A stretch of 64,000 nt of DNA from Anoxybacillus tepidamans PS2 (GTDB taxonomy: Bacteria > Bacillota > Bacilli > Bacillales > Anoxybacillaceae), in NCBI RefSeq assembly GCF_000620165.1, contig NZ_JHVN01000003.1, positions 177,764 to 241,763 of the forward strand. The letters are read 5' to 3'. Positions within the stretch are counted from its first letter, which is position 1; the number at the start of each line of letters is the position of its first letter. A program made the translations under genes and the position numbers. This document shows positions 52,264 to 62,186 of this stretch, piece by piece. Below the pieces are notes generated by a model, which saw nothing but the letters and a program-made list of their open reading frames with translations, was not told the DNA's origin and made no database searches.

Positions 52264-53646
52264 ATGACACTGTCGGAAAAACAACTCATTCACCCGAACG
52301 AGCGGCGCTATTTTTGGCTCGTCACAACGCTTAGTGTGCTCACTTATATCAGCCTAGCCTTTTCTATCGTCGGGCTTATTATTGTGCTTGGCTTAGCCGC
52401 GTTATCACTTTTTATGCATGCGCTGATGATTGGAATGATTCGGACTAATGCGGTTCGTTTAAGTAAAGAGCAATTTCCGGATGTTTATGCAAAAGTAGAA
52501 GAGCTATGCGACAAAATGGGACTGGCGCGCGTTCCAGACGTATACGTTATGCAGTCGGGCGGTGTGCTGAACGCGTTTGCAACCCGCTTTTTCGGACGAA
52601 ACATGGTCGTTTTATACTCCGAAATATTTGAGCTCATTGAACAGGACGCACATGACGAACTTGCCTTTGTCATCGCCCACGAGCTGGCCCATATTAAACG
52701 CAATCATATCGGTAAATCATTATTTATCTTGCCAGCGATGTGGATTCCCGGACTTGCCGAACTATACTTGCGCGCCTGCGAATATACGTGCGATCGGTTT
52801 GGGGCATACTATACGAACAACGAAGCAGGAAAAAACGCTTTAACTCTTTTAGCCATCGGAAAAAGGTTATACAAACGCGTGAACCGCGAAGCATACGTAC
52901 AGCAAATTCGCGAAGAAAAGGGATTTTTCGTCTGGTTGAGCCAAATTTTATCAACACACCCGCCATTGCCGAAGCGAATCGCTGAAATTGATCGGTTCTT
53001 CGCTGGGGAGGCTATAAAACGTTCATGGACTAAAAAGCTGTGCGTTCTAGGTATATTTATGGCGGCTGCTGCGCTCATAGGAGCGAGCGGGTATTATGGC
53101 TTAAAAGAACTGTCGCAAACCATTGAGGAAGGAACCGACGGGATATGGGACGAGTCCGCTGATGAAGCATCGAGCGAAACATCGCCGCTCATTCAAGCAG
53201 TTGTTGCAAATAATAAAGCGAAAGTGCGTGCGCTGATCGATGCAGGAACTGACATTAATGAAACCGATAATCAAGGCAAAACCGCTCTTCATTGGGCCGC
53301 CCAGGATGGCAACATCGCGATCGCGTCGCTGTTGCTCGAAGCGGGTGCTGATATCGAAGCGGCAGATGACGATCTAGCGGTCACGACTCCGCTTATCACC
53401 GCTGCCAGTGCAGGACAAGCAGAGATGGTTGCCTTTCTCGCGCACAAAGGCGCCAATATTGAAGCAAAAGATTCAGAAGGCATGACGGCGCTTATGTATG
53501 CGGCGATGAACGGGCATGCAAATGCGGTGCAGACGCTGCTTCAGCTCGGAGCAAAGCGAGACAAAGCGGATTATTCCGGCATGACGGCACTTATGTACGC
53601 CATAGAGTTCAATCAGCGTAAAATCGCGTCATTACTGAGAGAATAA
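52264..53646 (+). CDS. M48 membrane metalloprotease fused to ankyrin repeats
   Basis: A 460-residue protein. Two membrane helices (about 18-60), then a M48 (HtpX-like) zinc protease domain with HELAH at 139-143, the third ligand near E173, and THPP at 231-234. A third membrane helix lies at about 258-275. The C-terminus (about 305-460) is five ankyrin repeats (GKTALHWAAQDGN, SEGMTALMYAAMNGH, SGMTALMYAI). Ankyrin repeats bind proteins and may choose the substrate. The ATG at 52264 is close behind AAGGGG (3 bases); a GTG at 52183 would add 27 residues. Confidence 0.85.
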   Translation: MTLSEKQLIHPNERRYFWLVTTLSVLTYISLAFSIVGLIIVLGLAALSLFMHALMIGMIRTNAVRLSKEQFPDVYAKVEELCDKMGLARVPDVYVMQSGGVLNAFATRFFGRNMVVLYSEIFELIEQDAHDELAFVIAHELAHIKRNHIGKSLFILPAMWIPGLAELYLRACEYTCDRFGAYYTNNEAGKNALTLLAIGKRLYKRVNREAYVQQIREEKGFFVWLSQILSTHPPLPKRIAEIDRFFAGEAIKRSWTKKLCVLGIFMAAAALIGASGYYGLKELSQTIEEGTDGIWDESADEASSETSPLIQAVVANNKAKVRALIDAGTDINETDNQGKTALHWAAQDGNIAIASLLLEAGADIEAADDDLAVTTPLITAASAGQAEMVAFLAHKGANIEAKDSEGMTALMYAAMNGHANAVQTLLQLGAKRDKADYSGMTALMYAIEFNQRKIASLLRE

Positions 53647-53658
53647 GGAGGATGCATC

Positions 53659-54063
53659 ATGATTTCAAATCCGGCTGGTTTTTGGCGCAGATTGGCTGCC
53701 CACTTGTTAGACTCGATTATTATTGGCATTCCTTTAGCGATCATTAGCTATGTAGCAACAGGATCAATAGAAAATAATGTGATTACATCAATCCTTAGTG
53801 TTATTTACTCGATTGCCGTTCCTATTTATTGGTCGGGATACACGATCGGCAAACGAATCATGGGGGTACGCATCGTGAAAGTGAACGGAGAAAAACTCGG
53901 CTTCGGCGCGATGTTGTTGCGCACCATCGTAGCGTATATCATTTACTTCATCACATTCGGAATTGCGTTCATTATAAGCGCCATTATGGTTGCGGTCCGT
54001 AGCGACAAGCGCGCGATCCATGATTTTATCGCGGGAACGTATGTTACAACAGAAAAACCGTAG
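53659..54063 (+). CDS. RDD family membrane protein
   Basis: A 134-residue protein with three to four membrane helices and the RDD features: arginine in WRRLAAHLLDS and aspartate in HDFIAGTYV. Function of the family is mixed (ion transport, stress). It lies 12 bases after the M48-ankyrin gene with AGGAGG before the ATG and is surely co-transcribed with it, so the two may work together. Confidence 0.85.
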   Translation: MISNPAGFWRRLAAHLLDSIIIGIPLAIISYVATGSIENNVITSILSVIYSIAVPIYWSGYTIGKRIMGVRIVKVNGEKLGFGAMLLRTIVAYIIYFITFGIAFIISAIMVAVRSDKRAIHDFIAGTYVTTEKP

Positions 54064-54071
54064 TTGTTTAA

Positions 54072-54110
54072 TAAAAAGGTTCGGACTTAAAAGGTCCGAA
54101 CCTTTTTATT
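54072..54110. terminator. Convergent terminator of the RDD and resE genes
   Basis: A 12-bp stem AAAAGGTTCGGA / TCCGAACCTTTT has T runs on both strands and ends at the resE stop. Confidence 0.9.
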
Positions 54111-55893
54111 GTTGCCTCACCGGCAACGTAAACGTAAACGTCGTTCCCTCACCGAGCTTGCTATGGACGGTAATGGTCCCTTTATGCGCCTCGATGATGT
54201 TTTTCGCAATCGCAAGCCCGAGCCCCGTTCCAGAGCGGCCGCGGGTCCTTGCCTTGTCTGCCTTGTAAAAACGTTCAAATACAAACGGCAAATCCTCTTC
54301 GGGAATGCCGGAACCAGAATCTTGCACGTGAACCATTACGCTGTCGCCGCTATGCTCAACAATGACTTTGACGATGCCATGTTCATCCGTATGGCGCAGC
54401 GCATTGTCGATCAAGTTGGTCAACACTTGCTCAATCCGGTCAGGATCCATCAACAAATGCACATCCGCGCTGCGAAATTCGGCGGACAAATCGATTTGCT
54501 TTTCTTTAGCAAGTCCTTGAAACTTGCGGATAATGCGGTCAATATACGGATAGAGCTGAACGCTTTCATAGCTGAGGGTGATATGCCCCGCTTCCATCCG
54601 CGCTAAATCTAACAAATCGTTCACAAGGCGCCCCATTCGCAGCGATTCGTCATAAATCACTTTCGCCATTTCTTTTTTTTCTTCATCCGTCGCTGCAATA
54701 TCGTCGATAATCGCCTCGCTGTATCCTTGCAGCATCGCAATCGGCGTGCGAAGCTCATGGGACACGTTGGCAACAAAGTCCTTGCGCAGTTTATCGAGGC
54801 GGCGCTCCTCCGTCATATCGCGCAAAACGGCTACCGCTCCGCGCACCGCGGTTTGGCTATGAAGCGGCGTCATTAAAATAACCCACGTCCGCCCTTGCAG
54901 CGTTAATTCCGCCATCTGCTCTTTTTCTTGCTTCACAACAAGGGCAAACTGCTCCTTCACTTGCGGCGGCAGCGCCGTCATCGCTTCACTTTCATTTCCC
55001 TGCTCGAAATACCACGCTTGCAAAAAGCGCTCCGCCGGAGGGTTTGTGATTAAAATTTCCCCGTCACGGTTAAGGGTAATCACTCCGTCCGCCATGCTGC
55101 TTAAAATGCCGGCGAGCTGTTCTTTTTCTTGATTGAGGGCATTAATGTTAAACTGCAGGCGCCTTCCCATTTGGTTAAACGCCATCGCCAATTCGCCGAT
55201 TTCATCGTGCGTTAAAATGGGGACTTTCGTGTCAAACTTCCCGCGCGCTACTTCAAACGCAGCTTGACGCATTTTCCTAAGCGGGGCGGTAATTCGCGTC
55301 GATAGGAAAAATGCAAATACAGTCGTTAACACAATCGCAATAAACGCCGCAAGATAAATCAACTTCTTCGTCTGTTCCGTCGTATCTTCGACTGCCTTTA
55401 GCGATTGGTACACAAACACCGCACCATGCTTTCCCCCTTCAATCGCAAGCGGTACTCCGACAATCAGCCATTCCTTATAGCGGTCATTTTGCATATTGAC
55501 ATTCGATAAATATGTTTTCTTTTTGACAGACTTTTGTTTTGTGAGTACTTGGCGCAGCTCTTGATCTTTCTCAATGAACGATAGCGGCAAGTTGTCATGA
55601 TAGGAATGGTCAGGCAAGTACCAATAATGGGTTTGGTCGACCACAATCATCGCTTTTGATGTGTTTCCCACAAGCGTTGAAGCAATAGAACGGGCGAGCG
55701 CTTCATCTTCATGTCCCTTCATCACTTCCGATACTCGCACCGCCAGCTGAGTCAACTCTTTTTCCGCTTCCTGCACATAATACGTCTCAAAAAACTTTAA
55801 TAGCAAAACAGTCAAAATGAACAAAACACAAGAAACGAGAAGCAAAATGGTAAACCATAGCTTCCCGACAACACTTCGCCAAAACCACATCAT
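54106..55893 (-). CDS. resE: Redox-sensing histidine kinase ResE
   Basis: A 595-residue membrane kinase that controls ResD in response to oxygen limitation and NO. It has an N-terminal membrane helix, an outside sensor region (about 30-170), a second helix, a HAMP domain (about 195-250), a PAS domain (about 255-355) and then HisKA ([16 protein letters not shown]) and HATPase boxes. It overlaps resD by four bases. It is the last gene of the res cluster; sigX, which follows in B. subtilis, is about 17 kb away here. Confidence 0.95.
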   Translation of the reverse strand: MMWFWRSVVGKLWFTILLLVSCVLFILTVLLLKFFETYYVQEAEKELTQLAVRVSEVMKGHEDEALARSIASTLVGNTSKAMIVVDQTHYWYLPDHSYHDNLPLSFIEKDQELRQVLTKQKSVKKKTYLSNVNMQNDRYKEWLIVGVPLAIEGGKHGAVFVYQSLKAVEDTTEQTKKLIYLAAFIAIVLTTVFAFFLSTRITAPLRKMRQAAFEVARGKFDTKVPILTHDEIGELAMAFNQMGRRLQFNINALNQEKEQLAGILSSMADGVITLNRDGEILITNPPAERFLQAWYFEQGNESEAMTALPPQVKEQFALVVKQEKEQMAELTLQGRTWVILMTPLHSQTAVRGAVAVLRDMTEERRLDKLRKDFVANVSHELRTPIAMLQGYSEAIIDDIAATDEEKKEMAKVIYDESLRMGRLVNDLLDLARMEAGHITLSYESVQLYPYIDRIIRKFQGLAKEKQIDLSAEFRSADVHLLMDPDRIEQVLTNLIDNALRHTDEHGIVKVIVEHSGDSVMVHVQDSGSGIPEEDLPFVFERFYKADKARTRGRSGTGLGLAIAKNIIEAHKGTITVHSKLGEGTTFTFTLPVRQQ

Positions 55894-56606
55894 TCGTTCA
55901 CAACCTCAAATTTATAGCCGACTCCCCACACAGTCACAATCATTTTCGCTGCTGCTGGCGAAACTTTGTTCAATTTTTCACGTAGTCGTTTGATATGTGT
56001 ATCAACTGTGCGTAAGTCGCCAAAAAATTCGTAATGCCATACCTCTTTTAACAGCTGCTCGCGGTCAAATACTTTATCAGGCGATTTAGCTAAAAACAAG
56101 AGTAGTTCGTATTCTTTCGGCGTCAACCCTACTTCCTTCCCATCGGCGGTCACGCGATGAGCGTCATTATCAATGGTTAAATGAGGAAACACGAGCACGT
56201 CTTTCGTCGTCGTATCCGCCTGGATGTATGCCGTATTCGTCGCGCGCCGCAGCAGCGCTTTGACCCGCAGCACCACTTCGCGCGGGCTGAACGGCTTGAC
56301 AATATAATCGTCCGTCCCCGCTTCAAATCCTTGCACGCGGTTCGCTTCCTCACCTTTAGCGGTCAACATAATGATAGGTGTGGCTTTCTTTTCGCGAATC
56401 TCCTTGCACACCTCAACGCCATCTTTGCCTGGAAGCATTAAATCAAGCAAAATCAAATCGTAATCATGCTCAAGCGCTTTTTTCAGCGCATCCTCTCCAT
56501 TATCAGACTCCTCGATGATATATTCCTCCCGTTCTAAATACATTTTCAATAAACGGCGAATCCGTTCCTCATCATCAACAACTAAAATTTTCACCTGTTT
56601 ATCCAT
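55890..56606 (-). CDS. resD: Response regulator ResD
   Basis: A 238-residue OmpR-family regulator of aerobic and anaerobic respiration genes. The receiver domain is at about 6-120, with the phospho-aspartate in [17 protein letters not shown], and the winged-helix domain at about 135-233. A linker ([14 protein letters not shown]) joins them. It overlaps resE by ATGA. It is separated from resC by a terminator, so it probably has its own promoter too. Confidence 0.95.
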   Translation of the reverse strand: MDKQVKILVVDDEERIRRLLKMYLEREEYIIEESDNGEDALKKALEHDYDLILLDLMLPGKDGVEVCKEIREKKATPIIMLTAKGEEANRVQGFEAGTDDYIVKPFSPREVVLRVKALLRRATNTAYIQADTTTKDVLVFPHLTIDNDAHRVTADGKEVGLTPKEYELLLFLAKSPDKVFDREQLLKEVWHYEFFGDLRTVDTHIKRLREKLNKVSPAAAKMIVTVWGVGYKFEVVNE

Positions 56607-56693
56607 ATGAACATCCTCCCTTGCTCACTATTTTACAAAAACAGCGCTATTTTATCTATATTCCCCCGAAGCAAACATAAAAAACGAACTAGT

Positions 56694-56728
56694 TAAAAAG
56701 GGGACATCTCCTAAGAGACACCCCCCTT
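56694..56728 (-). terminator. Terminator between resC and resD
   Basis: On the minus strand a stem GGGGTGTCTC / GAGATGTCCCC with one mismatch is followed by TTTTTAACT. Confidence 0.8.
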
Positions 56729-56732
56729 CTTG

Positions 56733-57923
56733 TTACGATCCCGCATAAGAGTGCAGCCCGGCAAGCACAAGGTTCACCGCGACAAGATTAAACATAATGA
56801 TCGCAAAACCGATAACCGCAAGCCAAGCCGATTTCTCCCCATGCCATCCTTTCGACAAACGAAGATGCAAAAACGCTGCATAAAACAGCCACGTAATCAG
56901 TGCCCATACTTCTTTCGGATCCCAGCCCCAGAAACGTGTCCATGCAATTTGCGCCCAAATCATCGCAAAAATGAGCGCCCCGAGCGTAAACACCGGAAAT
57001 CCGATGGCCACTGCGCGATAACTAATTTCGTCAGTTAAATCCAAGTTAACGTTTTTCACAAGCGGCTGCAAAGCGGCTGCCACCCGCTTTCGCAAGATCA
57101 GACGAAGCAGCAAATAAAGCACAATCCCGCCAAAGAGCGACCAAATGACGGTATTCAGCTTTTTCGCATTAATGAGCGCCGGCATTTCTACAAGCGGCTC
57201 AAAGCGGCCCGCGCTTTCTTTTTCCATCTTCCATTGATGCGGCCCGACAAGCGCCGGCATGTCGTAAATCGCTTCTTTTTTGGCTCCGGTCTTATCGACC
57301 CAAGTAAATTTCGCTTCATAATCAGCCGCGCTAAACGCGCTCGATACAGCGACAAAACCTAAAGTTGTAATCAAGCAAAATAGCACGAACTCCAGCCAAA
57401 ATGTGCGCTTGCTTGGTTTCGATTGATCGACGACACGAATCAAATAAATAAGTCCTGCTGCGAAGCTGACAGCCAAAATCGCCTCCCCGGCTGCCGCCGT
57501 CGTTACGTGGATGTGCAGCCAGTCGCTTTGCAACGCCGGAATAAGCGGTGTAATCTCGCGCGGAAACATGCTCGCATACGCGATGACCAAGAGCGCGACC
57601 GGCAACGTGAACACGCCGAGAATGCTTGTCCGATAAATAAAGTAAATAACGATGAAAGCAGCCACAAGCATCATCCCGAAAAACGTTGTAAACTCGAACA
57701 GATTGCTGACTGGCGCGTGTCCCGCAGCGATCCATCTTGTAATAAAATATCCTAATTGCGACACAAACCCTGCGATCGTAATAATAATTCCGATCGTCGC
57801 CCAGCGGCTTGTCTGCGATCGATCCCTTTTATCGCGTATCGTTCCGCCAAAAAAGAAGGTTCCGATTAAGTATAGAACGAACGCGATATAGAGCAATGTA
57901 CTACTGAGTTGCGCCATGCCCAT
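56733..57923 (-). CDS. resC: Cytochrome c maturation protein ResC (CcsA/CcsB-like)
   Basis: A 396-residue membrane protein that, with ResB, moves haem across the membrane and attaches it to apocytochrome c (system II). It has about eight hydrophobic segments and the haem-handling signature [14 protein letters not shown] (about residues 333-346), with conserved histidines in HIHVTTA and HLRLS. It overlaps resB by 23 bases. Confidence 0.95.
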   Translation of the reverse strand: MGMAQLSSTLLYIAFVLYLIGTFFFGGTIRDKRDRSQTSRWATIGIIITIAGFVSQLGYFITRWIAAGHAPVSNLFEFTTFFGMMLVAAFIVIYFIYRTSILGVFTLPVALLVIAYASMFPREITPLIPALQSDWLHIHVTTAAAGEAILAVSFAAGLIYLIRVVDQSKPSKRTFWLEFVLFCLITTLGFVAVSSAFSAADYEAKFTWVDKTGAKKEAIYDMPALVGPHQWKMEKESAGRFEPLVEMPALINAKKLNTVIWSLFGGIVLYLLLRLILRKRVAAALQPLVKNVNLDLTDEISYRAVAIGFPVFTLGALIFAMIWAQIAWTRFWGWDPKEVWALITWLFYAAFLHLRLSKGWHGEKSAWLAVIGFAIIMFNLVAVNLVLAGLHSYAGS

Positions 57924-59556
57924 TTCCCCCTTGCACTTCTTTCTTTTCAGCTTCCGTCTGATCGATTGGCATCATAAGCCCTGTTCCCGCAATGACGGTT
58001 TGAATTTCGTTTTTCAATCCGTACCAGTTTTTGTTCGTATGGGCGGCAAGCAATACTTCCCCATCCAACCGCTTCAGCCAAATGCGGCGGTGGTTCCAGT
58101 ACATTCCTTGAACGACGCCGATCATAAAAATTGCTCCGCCAACTCCTAAAATCCATAGCGTAAAGTCACGGCGCACCGTTAAAGCGGATACATTTCTCGT
58201 ATCAATGCCTGCAAACGCCATTTTATATTTGTTGTTGCCAAATGGCTCAATCGTCTGGCGGATCGCTACAAAACTCACTTCTCCCTTTGGCTTGTCCGGT
58301 GCGTACATCTTAAAAACAAACGCCGGATTGTTTGGGATTTTTGTCTTAGTCGCCGGATTGCCATCGTCATCAAAATAAAAATCAGGAAAATAGCTGAGCA
58401 GCTCCACGCGGTATCCTTTGCCTAAATCATACGAAGGAGCTGGGTCGTGCAAATCGATCGTCACGGCCCCGAACGACTGCCCTGTGTTTTTGTCGATGAG
58501 CTGGAACGACATTTTATTTAGCTCGTTCAGCTTAAAATCTACTTGATATAGCGCGTAATGATCATATTTTAGCGGATCGTTGACACGAATCTTATATTCT
58601 TTTACTTTTTTGAGCTTCGGTTCTTCCCCAGGAATCACCGGACCAACTCGCTTGTATAAAACGGCGGTTGTTTGATACTTTTTGGCAACCGCACCGTTTC
58701 CAGCGCGGTCGATGGCGGCATTGAACACCGGATTATCTTTTCCTTTTTGATACGTTTCAAAGACGAATTTTTCGTTTTTCAAAAAGTATTGACCGTTTGT
58801 TCCCGGAATTTCTTTCGTTTCGCCTTCGCGAATCCATAGCACTTTATCGACATACATGCCCGGTACAAAACGAAGCATGGCCCCAATTAAAAAAATGATG
58901 AGTCCAATATGGTTGACGTACGGGCCCCACCGCGAAAAGCGGCCTTTTTCCGCCAAAATGTTACCGTTTTCCTCCCTGATGCGATAGCGGCGCTTCGCGA
59001 GACGATCTTTCACCGCTTCAAAAGCATGCTCATCGCTTATTTTGGTCGAGCTAAACAGCCGCTGGCGACGCAAAAATGCTTCATGGCGCGTCACTCCTTG
59101 ATTATTTAACGCACGGTACAGCGGGATGAACCGGTCCAAACTGCAAATGACAAGTGAAACGCCGATCGATGCTAATAGCAGCACATACCACCATGAGCCG
59201 TACAAATTGTCAAAGCCCAGCTGATAATATAGCTTTCCTGCCCAACCGTATTGATCTTCGTAATACTGAGCTGGCGTCACATTCGGCGGCAAGTACATTT
59301 TTTGCGGAAAAATCGTTCCAATGGCCGATGCAACTAGAGTAATAACGATGAGCCATACGCCCACTTTGACTGACGAAAAAAAGTTCCATATTTTATCTAT
59401 GATTGTTTTGTTGTACGTTTGCGAACGACGGGCGCTTCCTTCGTAGCGCATGTCCAATAAAGGTTTGGAAACATTATCCAACGGCTTTCCGCATGATTCA
59501 CAAAAAACGGTGCCGTATGGATTCACGTGACCACACTCGCATTTTACTTGTTCCAT
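57901..59556 (-). CDS. resB: Cytochrome c maturation protein ResB
   Basis: A 551-residue membrane protein of cytochrome c maturation system II. The N-terminus has a small zinc-ribbon-like motif [18 protein letters not shown], also present in B. subtilis ResB. Three membrane helices lie near 60-80, 115-135 and 215-235, followed by a large outside domain and a C-terminal helix near 475-495. It works in complex with ResC and lies between resA and resC. Confidence 0.95.
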   Translation of the reverse strand: MEQVKCECGHVNPYGTVFCESCGKPLDNVSKPLLDMRYEGSARRSQTYNKTIIDKIWNFFSSVKVGVWLIVITLVASAIGTIFPQKMYLPPNVTPAQYYEDQYGWAGKLYYQLGFDNLYGSWWYVLLLASIGVSLVICSLDRFIPLYRALNNQGVTRHEAFLRRQRLFSSTKISDEHAFEAVKDRLAKRRYRIREENGNILAEKGRFSRWGPYVNHIGLIIFLIGAMLRFVPGMYVDKVLWIREGETKEIPGTNGQYFLKNEKFVFETYQKGKDNPVFNAAIDRAGNGAVAKKYQTTAVLYKRVGPVIPGEEPKLKKVKEYKIRVNDPLKYDHYALYQVDFKLNELNKMSFQLIDKNTGQSFGAVTIDLHDPAPSYDLGKGYRVELLSYFPDFYFDDDGNPATKTKIPNNPAFVFKMYAPDKPKGEVSFVAIRQTIEPFGNNKYKMAFAGIDTRNVSALTVRRDFTLWILGVGGAIFMIGVVQGMYWNHRRIWLKRLDGEVLLAAHTNKNWYGLKNEIQTVIAGTGLMMPIDQTEAEKKEVQGGNGHGATQ

Positions 59557-59568
59557 CTTAAAAACTCC

Positions 59569-60090
59569 CTACGGTTTAATGCTTTCCATGTATTGTTTTA
59601 CATTTTCTTCCGTCATCGTGCCGGTAATAATTTTTTTAATTTTTCCGTTTTTGTCGATAAGAAACGTGGTCGGCAATGGATCAATCTCATACGCATTCAT
59701 GACTTGGTCCTCGCGGTCAATGACGACCGGAAACGTCAGTCCGAAACGATCGACAAATTTTTGCACGCTTAATTTCGGTTCTCCGACATTCACCGCAAGC
59801 ACTTCTACGCCTTGTTTTTTATACTGTTCATACTGCCTGCTGATAAACGGCATTTCCCTTTCACATGGCTTGCACCATGTTCCCCAAAAGTTCAAAAAGA
59901 CACCTTTGCCGCGATAATCAGACAGCCGATGCGACTTCCCGTGCAAATCGGTCAGCACAAAATCCGGAGCGTCCGCACCGACTTTAACTTCAGCTTTTTC
60001 CATAAAAAAATTAGAGTAAATCGTGTATGCAACTGCGCCTAAAAGTAGCAATAAAATAACAGTTCGCATAACAAGTCGCTGCTTTTTCAT
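59569..60090 (-). CDS. resA: Membrane-bound thiol-disulfide oxidoreductase ResA
   Basis: A 173-residue thioredoxin-like protein anchored by one helix (about 9-28). The active site WCKPC (C73 and C76) reduces the CXXCH cysteines of apocytochrome c before haem attachment. The position 184-aa reading is rejected because GGGAGAG fits the ATG at 60090. A TATAAT at 60129-60134 (minus strand) could be its -10; the upstream AT-rich region may bind ResD, as in B. subtilis. Confidence 0.94.
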   Translation of the reverse strand: MKKQRLVMRTVILLLLLGAVAYTIYSNFFMEKAEVKVGADAPDFVLTDLHGKSHRLSDYRGKGVFLNFWGTWCKPCEREMPFISRQYEQYKKQGVEVLAVNVGEPKLSVQKFVDRFGLTFPVVIDREDQVMNAYEIDPLPTTFLIDKNGKIKKIITGTMTEENVKQYMESIKP

Positions 60091-60201
60091 CGTCCTTACT
60101 CTCCCGAAACAAAGATATACCATTTACCATTATAACAATATTCGCTATATTCATAATGAAAATAATATGAATGTTATGTGACAAATGAAAATAGATTTCG
60201 T

Positions 60202-60939
60202 TTATTTGCGGATGCCGTTCCCTGACAATGCCAGCGCGCGAAGCTGTTTCACTTCGTGCGGCGTTAGCTCCCGATAATCGCCAGGATGCAACCCTTTTAA
60301 ATCTAAAAATGCATAGCGTTCGCGCTTTAGCTTCATCACTTGGCAGCCGATCGCTTCAAACATGCGGCGCACTTGGCGGTTGCGCCCTTCATGGATGCGA
60401 ATTTCTACCACAGCGGTTTTCTTTCGCTTATCTAGCGACAGCATTTTCACTTTTGCCGGCGCTGTGATGCCATCATCTAGCATAATTCCTTTCTCAAGCT
60501 GTTTGAGCTGCTCTCTTGCCGGGATGCCTTTCACTTTTGCGATATATACTTTTTCAATTTCATAACGCGGATGCATGAGAAGATTCGCAAACTCCCCGTC
60601 ATTTGTCAACAGCAGCAAGCCTGACGTATCATAGTCAAGGCGGCCGATCGGATAAATCCGCTTATCAAGGTCTTTAAAAAAATCGGTCACCACTTTTCGC
60701 CCTTTATCATCCTTCACGCTTGAAATTACGCCGCGCGGTTTATATAGAAGATAATAGACTGGCTCTTCTCGCTCTACTGGAATTCCTTCCACTTCGATTT
60801 TATCTTGCGGACCGACTTTGACTCCAAGCTCGGTCACCACTTTTCCATTCACTTTTACTTTTCCTTGCACAATGAGCTCTTCCGCTTTTCGCCGCGATAC
60901 GATGCCAGCGTGGGCGATCACCTTTTGCAGTCGTTCCAT
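60202..60939 (-). CDS. rluB: 23S rRNA pseudouridine synthase RluB
   Basis: A 245-residue enzyme that makes a pseudouridine in 23S rRNA (position 2605 in E. coli numbering). An S4 RNA-binding domain is at 1-60 (MERLQKVIAHAGIVSRRKAE) and the catalytic domain has GRLDYDTSGLLLLTNDGE with the active aspartate. The ATG at 60939 (AGAGGTG upstream) gives the family start. It lies between spmB and resA, as in B. subtilis. Confidence 0.94.
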   Translation of the reverse strand: MERLQKVIAHAGIVSRRKAEELIVQGKVKVNGKVVTELGVKVGPQDKIEVEGIPVEREEPVYYLLYKPRGVISSVKDDKGRKVVTDFFKDLDKRIYPIGRLDYDTSGLLLLTNDGEFANLLMHPRYEIEKVYIAKVKGIPAREQLKQLEKGIMLDDGITAPAKVKMLSLDKRKKTAVVEIRIHEGRNRQVRRMFEAIGCQVMKLKRERYAFLDLKGLHPGDYRELTPHEVKQLRALALSGNGIRK

Positions 60940-61059
60940 CATCTTCACCTCTTCAATCATCTTACTCTTTTCGACAAAAAGATACAAGCATACCATCATA
61001 TTTTTATCATACCCTCTCTTTTGGCGACAAATAAAAAGCAGCCGAATCAATCGGCTGCG

Positions 61060-61596
61060 TTATCTGCCAAATACGAATAGTACGATGAAAAAAGAGACGA
61101 TAAAGCTTAATATATCCGCCAAAATCCCTACTTTTAAGGCATCGCCCATCTTTTTCACACCCACGGCCCCGAAGTAGACCGTCAGCACATATAATGTCGT
61201 TTCCGTGCTCCCTTGGATGGTCGAAGCAAGCCTGCCAATAAAAGAATCTGGACCGTATGTCGCTATTAAATCCGTCGTCATCCCTAGCGCGGCCGTTCCG
61301 GAAATGGTGCGGATCATCGCCAGCGGCACGACTTCTGCCGGCAGTCCGATCGCTTCAGCAAGCGGCTTGATAAACCTCATCATATAGTCAAGCGCTCCGG
61401 ATGCGCGAAAAATAGAAATGGATACAAGCATGCCGACTAAATAAGGGATCAACGAAAAAGCAATTTGAATTCCCTCTTTTCCGCCCTCAACAAACGATTC
61501 GTACGTCGGCACCTTTTTCCAAGTCCCATATAAAAGAATAAAAGCGATCGTCGCCGGAATCAGCCAAAGAGAAATGAGTTGAACGATCCCCATCAT
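61060..61596 (-). CDS. spmB: Spore maturation protein SpmB
   Basis: A 178-residue membrane protein with about five hydrophobic segments and a nucleoside-recognition (Gate) domain: GKEGIQIAFSLIPYLVGMLV and MTDLIATYGPDSF. With SpmA it is needed for full dehydration of the spore core. The ATG at 61596 overlaps the spmA stop (ATGA). Transcribed with dacB and spmA. Confidence 0.94.
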   Translation of the reverse strand: MMGIVQLISLWLIPATIAFILLYGTWKKVPTYESFVEGGKEGIQIAFSLIPYLVGMLVSISIFRASGALDYMMRFIKPLAEAIGLPAEVVPLAMIRTISGTAALGMTTDLIATYGPDSFIGRLASTIQGSTETTLYVLTVYFGAVGVKKMGDALKVGILADILSFIVSFFIVLFVFGR

Positions 61597-62186
61597 CTCT
61601 TGCCACCTCGCGCTCGTTTCCAATAATAATAACGGTCAATTAAGATGGCGCCGATTGTGGAAATGGTCGAAGCGACGAGAGTCGTTCCGATAATTTCACC
61701 AGGCGAAGCGGAGTGATAGGTCATGCGAATCGAGATGACCGTTGCCGGAATGAGCGTGATGCCGGACGTGTTCATGGCTAAAAAGGTGACCATCGAGCGG
61801 CTTGCCGTGTCCCGATAGCCGTTTAGCTTCTTTAATTCTTCCATCGCTTTAATTCCCATCGGCGTTGCCGCATTGCCAAGACCGAACATATTGGCGATCA
61901 TGTTGGAAACAATATACCCCATCGCCGGATGATTCGGCGGCACTTCCGGAAACAGGCGGCGCACGAGCGGCTTGCACAAATGGGACAATTTAGCAAGCAG
62001 CCCCGCATCCTCGGCAATCTTCGTCAAACCAAGCCAAAAAACTAAAATGCTAATCATGCCGATACTGATTGTAACAGCTTCTTTTGCCCCTTTAAATACC
62101 GCTTCGTTCACTTCATTCATCGTGCCGTTAAACATCGCAAAACAAATTCCAATAAGCGCCATTATCGCCCATATAAGATTAACCAT
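61593..62186 (-). CDS. spmA: Spore maturation protein SpmA
   Basis: A 197-residue membrane protein of the same Gate superfamily as SpmB, with about five hydrophobic segments and the motif NMFGLGNAATPMGIKAMEEL in the middle. It starts inside the last codons of dacB (8-base overlap). ATG at 62186 follows AGGTG; a GTG twelve bases earlier is less likely. Confidence 0.94.
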   Translation of the reverse strand: MVNLIWAIMALIGICFAMFNGTMNEVNEAVFKGAKEAVTISIGMISILVFWLGLTKIAEDAGLLAKLSHLCKPLVRRLFPEVPPNHPAMGYIVSNMIANMFGLGNAATPMGIKAMEELKKLNGYRDTASRSMVTFLAMNTSGITLIPATVISIRMTYHSASPGEIIGTTLVASTISTIGAILIDRYYYWKRARGGKR

